From JAJZJT01 sp964610905 (GTDB taxonomy: Bacteria; Actinomycetota; Acidimicrobiia; Acidimicrobiales; RAAP-2), in contig CAZSYT010000006.1 in the NCBI GenBank assembly GCA_964610905.1, positions 1 to 64,000 on the forward strand: DNA of 64,000 bases. Reading direction: 5' to 3'. Below the pieces are notes generated by a model. It had not been told where the DNA came from. It did no database searches and was given only the letters and a program-made list of their open reading frames with translations. The translations under genes and the position numbers were made by a program. Positions 1 to 7,256 of this stretch are shown here, one piece after another. Every line of letters starts with the position of its first letter. Within the stretch, counting starts at the first letter, position 1.

Positions 1-873
1 ACCAACGCGGACTTCGAGGCTCGCCTCGACACCTCTGATGCCTGGATCGTCGAGCGAACCGGGATACGCGAGCGGCACTTCGGCGGCACGACGAGCGGGC
101 TGGCGGTCGAGGCTTGCAGACAGGCCCTCAAGTCGGCAAATGTCGAGGCGGAGGAGATCGATCTTCTCATCCTCTCGACCACGACTCCGGACAAGGCGGT
201 CCCGGCCACGTCCTCCGCCGTTCACGCCGAGCTCGGCTGCCGCGGCGCCGCCTTCGACTTGAACGCCGCCTGCGCCGGTTTCGTCTACGCCCTCGTGACC
301 GCGGTTTCGATGTTCCAGGCCGGGTTCGGAAAGGCGCTGGTCGTCGGCGCAGACACTCTGTCGCGGATCACGGACATGGACGACCGGTCGACTGCCGTCC
401 TGTTCGCGGACGGGGCTGGTGCCATAGTCGTGGAGTCGACGCCCGAACACGAGCTCATCCTCGCCCACGACCTCGGCCTCGACGGGTCTCTCCTTCCGAT
501 TCTCTACTGCGAGCACGGCGAGTTCTTGAAGATGGAGGGCAAGGAAGTCTTCCGTCGCGCGGTCAGAGCGACAGTCGACTCGGCTGAGAAGGTGCTCCGA
601 GACTCAGGGACCGCCGGCAAGGACATCGCTCTTTTCGTCCCTCACCAGGCGAACGTCAGGATCATCGACGCTGTCACCCAGAGGCTCGGGATCGACCCGT
701 CGCAGTCGGCCCTGGTCCTCGACCGGACCGGCAACACGTCGTCGGCGTCGATCCCCCTCGCCCTCGTGCACGCCCTGGAGGACGGACGTCTCTCTCGTGG
801 TGACCTCGTGCTGCTCAGCGGCTTCGGCGGCGGCATGACCTGGGCGAGCGCCGTGCTGCGGTGGGGCGGGTGA
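1..873 (+). CDS. fabH: Beta-ketoacyl-ACP synthase III (FabH), 5' end outside window
   Basis: KAS III condenses an acyl-CoA primer with malonyl-ACP to start type II fatty acid synthesis in the cytosol. The frame is open from base 1. It begins at a TNADFE..LDTSDAWI-like segment that sits near residue 20 of E. coli FabH, so about 20 residues are missing; 290 are visible. The Cys-His-Asn triad is intact: Cys in AACAGF (visible codon 91), His in FVPHQANVRI (codon 215), Asn in RTGNTSSASIP (codon 245). The stop overlaps the next gene's GTG, implying translational coupling. A FabH paralogue starting a natural-product or ladder-type lipid is possible; the sequence alone does not separate these. Confidence 0.93.
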   Translation, partial: TNADFEARLDTSDAWIVERTGIRERHFGGTTSGLAVEACRQALKSANVEAEEIDLLILSTTTPDKAVPATSSAVHAELGCRGAAFDLNAACAGFVYALVTAVSMFQAGFGKALVVGADTLSRITDMDDRSTAVLFADGAGAIVVESTPEHELILAHDLGLDGSLLPILYCEHGEFLKMEGKEVFRRAVRATVDSAEKVLRDSGTAGKDIALFVPHQANVRIIDAVTQRLGIDPSQSALVLDRTGNTSSASIPLALVHALEDGRLSRGDLVLLSGFGGGMTWASAVLRWGG

Positions 874-1799
874 CGGCCGCCGAACGCTCGCCAACGCTGG
901 TCGTCCTGGCCGCGGGGATGGCCCGTCGCTACGGGGGGCTCAAGCCGCTGGCCCCGGTCGGGCCCCACGGCGAAGCGGTGATCGACCTGTTGGCCTCCGA
1001 CGCCTGCGCCGCGGGGTTCGGGCGGATCGTGCTCGTGCTCCACCCCGAGACGGGCCCTGCCATCCGCTACCACGTCGAACGGTGCTGGCCGTCGACGGTT
1101 CCCGTCTCCTTCGCCCTCCAGCGCGTGGCGCTCGGCACGACGCACGCCGTCCTTGCCGCCCGCGACGAGGTCGGCACCGACGTCCCCTTCGCCGTCGCCA
1201 ACGCCGACGACGTCTACGGGGAGCCGGCGCTCAGCGTGCTGGTGGACCACCTCGAGTCCGAGCGGGACGAGCACGTCCTGGTGAGCTTCGCGCTCGCGGA
1301 GACCGTGGTGACCGACGCCCCCGTGACCCGAGGTGTCTGCACCGTCGACGACGCCGGCCTGCTCGCCTCCGTCACCGAGCGACGTCAGGTGTCGCGCCGG
1401 CGCGGAGCGGGCGCTGCCGAGGGCGTCTTCTTCCGAGCCGACGACGGGGTGTCGCCGTCCGACCTCGACCCCGGCACCCCGGTGTCGGTGAACCTGTGGG
1501 GGTTCCAGCCGGAGATCTGGCCGGTGTTCGCCGAGGCGATGGCCGCGTCCGGTCTCGACGAGGGGGCGGCCCTCGCGTCGGTCGCCGCCGGTGCCGAGCC
1601 ACCCAAGGCCGAGGTCCTCCTCCCCGAGGTCGTCGGCTGGATGGTCGCCGACGGACAGGGGCTTCCGGTGCGAGTGCTCGCCGCGGTCGGTGCGTGCATC
1701 GGCGTCACCCACCCCGACGACCTGCCGGTCGTACGCGACCTGCTGGCGCGCCAGGTCGCCCAGGGAGACCGGGCCGAGTGGCTGTGGGCGCCTGCCTGA
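870..1799 (+). CDS. Nucleotidyltransferase-fold protein (NTP_transferase family)
   Basis: 309 aa. The N-terminus VVLAAGMARRYGGLKPLAPV is the signature of sugar-phosphate nucleotidyltransferases: a glycine-rich nucleotide loop and a Lys that contacts the phosphates. An ANADDVYG motif supplies the expected metal-binding acidic residues. Family members activate sugar phosphates as NDP-sugars; the substrate here cannot be read from sequence. GTG at 870 was chosen because it overlaps the fabH stop (GTGA); GTG 861 is in frame but has no better support. The last two codons and the stop lie in a 24-bp sequence that recurs once, 26 bp downstream. Confidence 0.8.
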   Translation: MTAAERSPTLVVLAAGMARRYGGLKPLAPVGPHGEAVIDLLASDACAAGFGRIVLVLHPETGPAIRYHVERCWPSTVPVSFALQRVALGTTHAVLAARDEVGTDVPFAVANADDVYGEPALSVLVDHLESERDEHVLVSFALAETVVTDAPVTRGVCTVDDAGLLASVTERRQVSRRRGAGAAEGVFFRADDGVSPSDLDPGTPVSVNLWGFQPEIWPVFAEAMAASGLDEGAALASVAAGAEPPKAEVLLPEVVGWMVADGQGLPVRVLAAVGACIGVTHPDDLPVVRDLLARQVAQGDRAEWLWAPA

Positions 1800-1839
1800 C
1801 CGGTCCGACCCGCAGGCCTGCCTGACCGGTCCGACCCGC
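1790..1839 (+). repeat. Two-copy direct repeat spanning the nucleotidyltransferase stop codon
   Basis: Identical 24-mers lie at 1790-1813 and 1816-1839 (period 26). Each contains CCTGCCTGA, so the Pro-Ala-stop end of the gene is present twice. Confidence 0.9.
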
Positions 1840-1877
1840 CATCCGGCACGTCGACGTCCTGGACCGCCTTCGGCCGC

Positions 1878-1883
1878 TACCCT
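1878..1883 (+). promoter_or_regulatory. Candidate -10 element for the CDF transporter gene
   Basis: TACCCT matches the TANNNT form seen elsewhere in the window and would give an mRNA with about 20 nt of leader before ATG 1911. No clear -35 is seen. Confidence 0.35.
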
Positions 1884-1910
1884 GGTGAGCAGGGACGACG
1901 AGATGCAGTC

Positions 1911-2840
1911 ATGACCAGGACCCGCCGACTGACCGTGAGCCTCGCGGTGAACGTGCTGTTGGTTGCCGTCGAGGTGGTCGGCGGGGCCGCTGCTCATTCG
2001 ATGGCCCTCCTCGCCGACGCCGGGCACAACCTGACCGACGTCGGCGCCCTCGCACTCTCCTTGGCTGCCGTCCGATGGGCCCTCCGGCCGCGCAACGCGG
2101 CACGGACGTTCGGGAACCACCGGGCGACCATCCTGGCCGCGCTGGCCAACTCCGCCATCGTGTCGGCAGTGACGGTCCTGGTGGTGGTCGAGAGCGTCCA
2201 CCGCATCGCCCACCCAGGCCCCGTCCGCGGCACGGTGATGGTAGGCGTCGCCGCGGTCGCCCTGGTGGCCAACGCCGCCGCCGCGCACCTGCTCTCCGAC
2301 GGGTCGCACGACCTCAACATGCGGGCATCGGTCCTCCACATGGTCGGCGACGCGCTCGCATCGCTGGCCGTCGTCGTGGCGGCAGTCGCCATCGCGGTGG
2401 GCGGTGCACCCACGTGGCTCGACCCGGCCGCGGCCCTGGCTGTGGCAGCCGTCATCGTCGGGCAGTCCGTCGTCGTGCTCCGCGAGAGCGTGTCGGTGCT
2501 CCTCGAGTCGACCCCGGCCGACCTCGACCTCCAGGCGGTCTCGGCGGCGATGACGGCCGTCACTGGCGTGGGCGAGGTCCACGACCTTCACGCGTGGAGC
2601 CTGTCGAGCGAGGTGCGCGCCCTGTCGGCCCACCTCGTCCTGACCGGGCACCCCACGCTCGAGGAGGCCAACGCGGTCGGCGAGGCTGTCAAGGGGGCCA
2701 TCGAGGGCCCCTTCGCGATCGCCCACGCCACCCTCGAGCTCGAGTGCGAACGGTGTGTCGCCGGCACCGCCGACCCGTGCGCCATGGAGACGCCGCTGGT
2801 GGCGGGGGCTGCCCACGGGGCGGGCGAGCGACACGAGTGA
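1911..2840 (+). CDS. Cation diffusion facilitator (CDF) family transporter, CzcD/ZitB-like
   Basis: 309 aa, the usual length for CDF proteins, which exchange cytosolic Zn2+ or related divalent metals for protons. The first half has six hydrophobic segments. Metal-site residues are visible in helix II (HSMALLADAGHNLTDVG) and helix V (LHMVGDALASL), the paired H/D sites of the family. The C-terminal cytoplasmic domain includes VHDLHAWSL, followed by a Cys-containing tail (CERC and a later DPC) that could bind metal. It starts at ATG 1911, about 110 bp after the preceding gene, with its own candidate promoter. Zn, Co or Cd are all possible substrates. Confidence 0.92.
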   Translation: MTRTRRLTVSLAVNVLLVAVEVVGGAAAHSMALLADAGHNLTDVGALALSLAAVRWALRPRNAARTFGNHRATILAALANSAIVSAVTVLVVVESVHRIAHPGPVRGTVMVGVAAVALVANAAAAHLLSDGSHDLNMRASVLHMVGDALASLAVVVAAVAIAVGGAPTWLDPAAALAVAAVIVGQSVVVLRESVSVLLESTPADLDLQAVSAAMTAVTGVGEVHDLHAWSLSSEVRALSAHLVLTGHPTLEEANAVGEAVKGAIEGPFAIAHATLELECERCVAGTADPCAMETPLVAGAAHGAGERHE

Positions 2841-3546
2841 GCGGCTCGAGCGGACCCGCTGGGTAGCGCCGGACCCCAGACCCCAGACCCCGGACGCGCA
2901 GCAGCCCCGAGTAACCAGACGGCCGAAGCCGCCCCAGCTCCTCGGGGCCACGCGCGGGCGCTCGGTGGTCCGGGCCGGGCCGTGTCGGACAACCCGGCTG
3001 CCGTACAGGGGACCAGCCTCCGTTAGGAGGACCGGCCCTCACCGGCACCGCGTCGGGGGCGCGAGCACCGCTGGCCGCACCACAGGCGCGAGCCCATGGG
3101 TGACCACCAAAGCGGCTGCGGCCGCAGGGCCGAACGGCCCCGGACTGCGCCTGCCCTGGTCAGTGACCGACGGGCTCACACCACGTCGCCCACCGCCGGA
3201 TGTGGCCCCATCGTCGCCTTGCGGCTCCGGTGCGGGCCCCGGTGTCGGTGTTCGTCACTCCCGAACTGGTGCCAGCGTGCGCTTCGGGCGCATCAGGGTC
3301 AAGGTCCCGACGCGAAATCCCTCGCTTATCCCCGGGATTTCTCGACGTGTCCCCAACGGACGTCGGACCGTCCCCAGATCGTGTGCCGATATCCAGAGGA
3401 TGTCCCCAGCCCAGCGGTCCGCCCACCTCGCCCGGCGCGCTCCCGGACAGCCTGGTGTGCCCCCAGTGACCTGCTGCGCCCCCGTGGGCCCGTACCGGCA
3501 ACGGGCGACCGACCGCGAGCGCTTCCGGTCCGGCGAGCTGGCCGGG
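2841..3546. other. 706-bp intergenic region between convergent genes
   Basis: I find no convincing gene on either strand. It begins with three 7-bp units (GACCCCA, GACCCCA, GACCCCG, 2872-2892). At 3314-3341 there is a perfect 8-bp inverted repeat, GAAATCCC / GGGATTTC, with a 12-nt loop. GTCCCCA occurs at 3349, 3370 and 3402. Short open frames here have composition unlike the neighbouring genes and resemble no family I know. It could be a decayed element or only an intergenic spacer with termination signals. Confidence 0.6.
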
Positions 3547-4518
3547 TCAGCTCCCGACCGGCGTCCCGTGCACGTCCACGCCGCACACCCTCCGCCAGGC
3601 CAACGGGAGCCGGCCCGGCCTGAGCACGCCACCGTCGACGAGGGCGCCGAGCACGGGACGGAGCGCCTCGTGCCGCAGCGCCACCCGCACCGGCGTGCGG
3701 ATCGCCCGCCGCCAAGACGACATGGCTGGCAGGCCGACGGTGGCGAACACGCCGGGGTGGACGATCCCGTCGAACATGGTCTGCGCCACGAGCGGGACGA
3801 ACCGCCTCACCAGCAGGCGGTCGAACGCCGAGGCCTCCTGCCACAGCTCCGGTAGCACCATCCGGGCGTAGGCGAGGTGCCGCGCCTCCTCCATGCGGTG
3901 GTAGCGGTTCACCTCGCGGACAAAGGGGTCCGTGTCTTGGTGGTCCACCATCTTCTTCTGCAGCAGGTCAGGGATCTCCTCGCCCGCCAGGACGAGGACG
4001 CACAGGACGACCGGACGACGCACGAGCGCACGGGTCACGCGGCGGAAGACCCAGTTGCGCACGCCGACGTCGATGGGGTTGACGGCTGTCGGCGCGAGCT
4101 GGTCGACGAGACGCACGAAGAGCCGCGAGTGGCGGGTCTCCTCGCCGATCTCGTGGAGCATGTAGGTGACCCGCGGATCGGTCAGCTCGCGCGCGAAGGC
4201 GATCTCGGTGGCGAACCCCGACATCAGGAGCGCCTCGAAGCGGATGCCGGCGATGACGACCGAGGCGAGCTCCTCGCGCGACAGGCGGGCCTGCTGGTCT
4301 TCGGTCAGGCCCAGGTCGAGCCCGGCGGCGATGCTCAGCTCGGTCGGGATCACCCGGCCCGGACCGATCGCTCCCGCCACGTCGTGGTCCGGCTCGACGA
4401 TCCGCCGCAGCGACGCTGCGTTCAGGCGGTCGACGCGCTCCGAGGTCGCGGCACGGTCCCGCCGCGCACCGGCCGGTCTGGCAGCCGAAGCAGGTGCTGC
4501 CGCTTCGGTCGTGGTCAT
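3547..4518 (-). CDS. AurF-like diiron oxygenase family protein
   Basis: 323 aa. The helical core carries spaced Glu/His signatures of a ferritin-like diiron centre: RFEALLMSGF, HEIGEETRHSRLFV, LAGEEIPD and RMEEARHLAYAR. This pattern matches the AurF family (p-aminobenzoate N-oxygenase and relatives), which use O2 at a diiron site to oxidise amines or similar substrates; the substrate here is unknown. ATG 4518 has a strong Shine-Dalgarno (AAGGAGG) and overlaps the TetR gene's stop by 4 nt, so the pair is translationally coupled and probably co-regulated by that TetR. A longer frame upstream is the TetR gene read out of frame. Confidence 0.8.
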   Translation of the reverse strand: MTTTEAAAPASAARPAGARRDRAATSERVDRLNAASLRRIVEPDHDVAGAIGPGRVIPTELSIAAGLDLGLTEDQQARLSREELASVVIAGIRFEALLMSGFATEIAFARELTDPRVTYMLHEIGEETRHSRLFVRLVDQLAPTAVNPIDVGVRNWVFRRVTRALVRRPVVLCVLVLAGEEIPDLLQKKMVDHQDTDPFVREVNRYHRMEEARHLAYARMVLPELWQEASAFDRLLVRRFVPLVAQTMFDGIVHPGVFATVGLPAMSSWRRAIRTPVRVALRHEALRPVLGALVDGGVLRPGRLPLAWRRVCGVDVHGTPVGS

Positions 4519-5525
4519 GAGGACCTCCTTCGCAGGGGCGCCACCGCTGCGTCGGAGGCGCCGTCGTCTCGACGATGGTCGCGGCCGTGCTCGCGACGTG
4601 TCGCGGCCGAGGTGGTGCCCGCGGCCGAGGTGGTGCCCGCGGCCGAGGTGGTGCCCGCGGCCGAGGTGATGCCCGCGGCCGAGGTGGTGCCCGCGGCCGA
4701 GGTGGTGCCCGCGGCCGAGGTGGTGCCTGGAGCGGGGACGCCCTCCCCGACGGCCAGCCACGTCGCCGTCGAGCCGGCGGCCTCGAGGTCGGGGAGACCG
4801 TCGCACGCCAGCGTCGTGAGGTACTGGGTCACCCGGCTGCGCGGGAGCGTCCCCCGCTCGAGCCACCAGTCACCCGTGGCGTGTACCATCCCGACCAGGG
4901 CGAACGCCCACGGCTCGGCGGGCCCCGAGTCGACACCGGCGGCGCGCAGCCCTTCGCCGAGCACGAGGGCGATCCTGCGGCCCACCCGCCAGAAGTAGTC
5001 GTTCAGGACGGCGCCGGGGTCGGCCGTCTCCGAGATGGTCCGGTGCACGAGGAAGCGGTAGAGGTCGGCGTCGGACTCGATGAACGAGAGGTAGGCGTCG
5101 ATGGTCGCCGCCACGGCCTCACGCGGCGTCGAGTCGGCGGCCAGCGCGCGGTCGAGCGCGTCGCTCACCAGGGCGAAGGCGTGCTCGGCGATCGCCGCCA
5201 CGAGCCCCGCCCGGTCGCCGAAGTGCCGGTAGAGGATGGGCTTGGTGACACCCGCCTCGGCGGCCATCCGGTCCATCGAGGCGCCCGGGCCGTCACGCCG
5301 GACAACTGCGATCGCAGCCTCGACCAGCTCGGCACGCCGTGCGGCTCGGCGGGCGCCCCGGGCGTCGGTCGGGCTGTCCGCGCCCGTCGGCGGGCTGGTT
5401 CCCCCCTCGGCCGGCGCCCCGCGATCGGAGGGCGACCCGGATGCGCCGACGGGCCCTGTCCAACGGGAAGCGGTGCGCGCGCCCTGCAGGGCGACGGCAC
5501 GCGTGCGGCGGACCCCCTTCGTCAT
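4515..5525 (-). CDS. TetR/AcrR family transcriptional regulator with a repeat-bearing C-terminal tail
   Basis: 336 aa, long for a TetR protein (usually about 200). After a disordered N-terminus of about 50 residues comes a clear HTH domain: AAIAVVRRDGPGASMDRMAA then GVTKPILYRHFGDRAGLVAA. The ligand domain ends near residue 265. The tail has seven near-identical TTSAAG hexapeptides (one GITSAAG variant), then an Arg-rich end. The repeat is an 18-bp DNA tandem array. The stop overlaps the start of the diiron gene. Two palindromes directly upstream of the start codon are probably its own operator, which suggests autoregulation of the two-gene operon. The effector is unknown. A start downstream of ATG 5525 is possible. 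Confidence 0.88.
   Translation of the reverse strand: MTKGVRRTRAVALQGARTASRWTGPVGASGSPSDRGAPAEGGTSPPTGADSPTDARGARRAARRAELVEAAIAVVRRDGPGASMDRMAAEAGVTKPILYRHFGDRAGLVAAIAEHAFALVSDALDRALAADSTPREAVAATIDAYLSFIESDADLYRFLVHRTISETADPGAVLNDYFWRVGRRIALVLGEGLRAAGVDSGPAEPWAFALVGMVHATGDWWLERGTLPRSRVTQYLTTLACDGLPDLEAAGSTATWLAVGEGVPAPGTTSAAGTTSAAGTTSAAGITSAAGTTSAAGTTSAAGTTSAATRREHGRDHRRDDGASDAAVAPLRRRSS
4603..4728 (-). repeat. Seven tandem 18-bp units inside the TetR gene
   Basis: The + strand unit is GCGGCCGAGGTGGTGCCC, starting at 4603, 4621, 4639, 4657 (one base variant), 4675, 4693 and 4711. The period is a multiple of three, so copy-number change keeps the frame and varies the number of TTSAAG units. 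Confidence 0.95.
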
Positions 5526-5555
5526 GTTACGGATAGTAACGTTACCGCCAGTAAC
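5526..5555. promoter_or_regulatory. Tandem palindromic operator, probable TetR binding site
   Basis: Two adjacent 15-bp palindromes of the form GTTAC-N5-GTAAC (5526-5540 and 5541-5555) abut with no spacer, also creating GTAACGTTAC at the junction. They lie directly upstream of the TetR start codon (ATG at 5525-5523 on the minus strand), so a bound protein would block transcription or translation initiation. The symmetry and position are typical of autoregulated TetR operators; assignment to this TetR is inference. Confidence 0.75.
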
Positions 5556-5668
5556 ACGTCAAGGCCAGCGACAGGTCCCGGACGCCGGGCGGCCGGCGAC
5601 GGGAAACGGCGAGACGGCGGAGCTGCCTCGGGAGGGACGCTCTATCCGTGGGCCTCGCGCTCGGGCCT

Positions 5669-5817
5669 GCCGCTCAGGCCTGCTGCTCGGCGCGTCGGCG
5701 GGCCTGCTGCTCAGGCCTGCCGCTCAGGCCTGCTGCTCGGCGCGTCGGCGGGCCTGCCGCTCAGGCCTGCCGCTCAGGCCTGCCGCTCAGGCCTGCTGCT
5801 CGGCGCGTCGGCGGGCC
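5669..5817 (-). repeat. Three copies of a 36-bp unit containing the gatB 3' end
   Basis: Identical 36-mers occur at 5669-5704, 5719-5754 and 5782-5817. The last is the real end of gatB (codons for ARRRAEQQA and the stop). The other two repeat these codons and the stop beyond the gene. Shorter fragments (GCCTGCCGCTCAG and similar) fill the spacers. Confidence 0.95.
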
Positions 5818-7256
5818 AGCTCGGCGGCGACGGCCTTGCCGTCGGCCTGGCCCCGGCTCGCCTTCATGACCGCCCCGGTGAAGAAGCCGGCCAGCTTGTC
5901 CTCGCCGGACCGGTAGCGTTCCCACTCGTCGGGATGGGCGGCCACCGCGTCGGCCACCATGGCCGCCACCGTCTCGGCCGACAGCGCCTCGAACCCCCGC
6001 TTCCGGGCCAGCTCGGCAGGATCGCCCCCGCCGTCGCGCAGCAGGTCGGCCAGGACCGCCTTCACCTGGGTGGCCGTCAGCTCGCCGGCCGCCTCCATCC
6101 GGAGGAGCGTCACGTACGAGACCACCGGCACCTCGCGTGCCCCTTCGGCGTCGGTGGCCGCCTCGTTGGACGTTCGGGCGAGGGCCAAGGCGGCGGGGAC
6201 GCCCTCGGCGACGGCTGCCAGCACCAGCTCGTCGAGGCCCAGGTCGACCACCGTCGCCACCTGGTCGGCCCGGGCGGTGCCCGGTTCGAGCGGCCCGTCG
6301 CCGAAGAGGGCGCCCAGCTGCCGGCGCCGCTCGGCGGGCATGGGGGGCAGGCCGTCCGCCACCGTCTGGCGCCACTCGTCGTCGGGGACGACGGGGACCA
6401 GGTCGGGCTCGAGGAAGTACCGGTAGTCCTCGGCCTCCTCCTTCGAGCGCAACGTGACCGTGGCGCCACGGTCCTCGTCCCAGTGCCGGGTCTCCTGGTG
6501 CACGACGCCGCCGGACTCGAGCACCTCGACCTGCCGCTGTGCCTCGTGCTCGACGGCACGGGCCAGCGAGCGCAAGGAGTTGAGGTTCTTGATCTCGCAC
6601 CGGGTCCCGAGCTCGGACGACCCGGTGCGACGGACCGACACGTTGGCGTCGACCCGCATCGAGCCCTCCTCCATCTTCCCGTCGGAGGCACCCGTGGCGA
6701 CCAGGATGGCGCGCAGCTCGGCCGCGTACGAGCGGGCCTGGGCGGCGGAGCGCAGGTCGGGAGCGCTCACGATCTCGACGAGGGGGACGCCCGAGCGGTT
6801 GTAGTCGACCAGCGAGTACTCGGCGCCGTGGATCCGCCCGGACGACCCGGCGTGGGTGGTCTTGCCCGTGTCCTCCTCCATGTGGGCCCGGACGATGCCG
6901 ACCCGCGTGCCGTCGGGCAGCTCGAGCCAGCCGTCTGCGTTGATCGGCTCGTCGTACTGGCTGATCTGGTAGTCCTTCGGCATGTCCGGGTAGAAGTAGT
7001 TCTTCCGGTGGAACGTCGACGGCCGGACGTCGCAGCGCAGGGCGGTGCCGATGGCCATGGCGAGCTCGACGGCCCGCTGGTTGAGGACCGGCAGCGAGCC
7101 GGGAAGGCCGAGGCAGACCGGGCACACGTTGGTGTTCGGCTCGTCGCCGAAGCTGTTCGGGCAGCCGCAGAACAGCTTGGTGGCCGTCTTGAGCTCGCAG
7201 TGGACCTCGAGCCCCACCACCATCTCCCACCCGTCGTGGCCGGGGACGCCGCTCAC
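5787..7256 (-). CDS. gatB: Aspartyl/glutamyl-tRNA(Asn/Gln) amidotransferase subunit B
   Basis: 489 aa, normal length. GatB binds misacylated Glu-tRNAGln or Asp-tRNAAsn and activates the carboxylate with ATP, so that ammonia from GatA forms the amide. The cradle domain signature MVVGLEVHCELKTATKLFC and the zinc-type Cys pairs (FCGCPN, CPVCLG) are present. The C-terminal YqeY-like tail domain ends in an Arg/Gln-rich helix. GTG 7256 overlaps the gatA stop (GTGA), fixing the start. It is the last gene of the esterase-gatC-gatA-gatB operon. The last nine codons are repeated downstream. Confidence 0.97.
   Translation of the reverse strand: MSGVPGHDGWEMVVGLEVHCELKTATKLFCGCPNSFGDEPNTNVCPVCLGLPGSLPVLNQRAVELAMAIGTALRCDVRPSTFHRKNYFYPDMPKDYQISQYDEPINADGWLELPDGTRVGIVRAHMEEDTGKTTHAGSSGRIHGAEYSLVDYNRSGVPLVEIVSAPDLRSAAQARSYAAELRAILVATGASDGKMEEGSMRVDANVSVRRTGSSELGTRCEIKNLNSLRSLARAVEHEAQRQVEVLESGGVVHQETRHWDEDRGATVTLRSKEEAEDYRYFLEPDLVPVVPDDEWRQTVADGLPPMPAERRRQLGALFGDGPLEPGTARADQVATVVDLGLDELVLAAVAEGVPAALALARTSNEAATDAEGAREVPVVSYVTLLRMEAAGELTATQVKAVLADLLRDGGGDPAELARKRGFEALSAETVAAMVADAVAAHPDEWERYRSGEDKLAGFFTGAVMKASRGQADGKAVAAELARRRAEQQA

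Noticed and set aside
642..2951. 769-codon open frame on the minus strand
   Set aside because: It is antisense to three genes with clear family motifs (fabH end, nucleotidyltransferase, CDF). Its composition is Arg/Gly/His-rich with no domain, as expected from GC-rich third positions.
3200..3469. 89-codon plus-strand frame in the intergenic region
   Set aside because: Ser/Pro/Arg-rich with no ribosome site or family resemblance.
4603..4728. Possible CRISPR array
   Set aside because: The 18-bp units abut directly with no spacers and are translated within the TetR gene.
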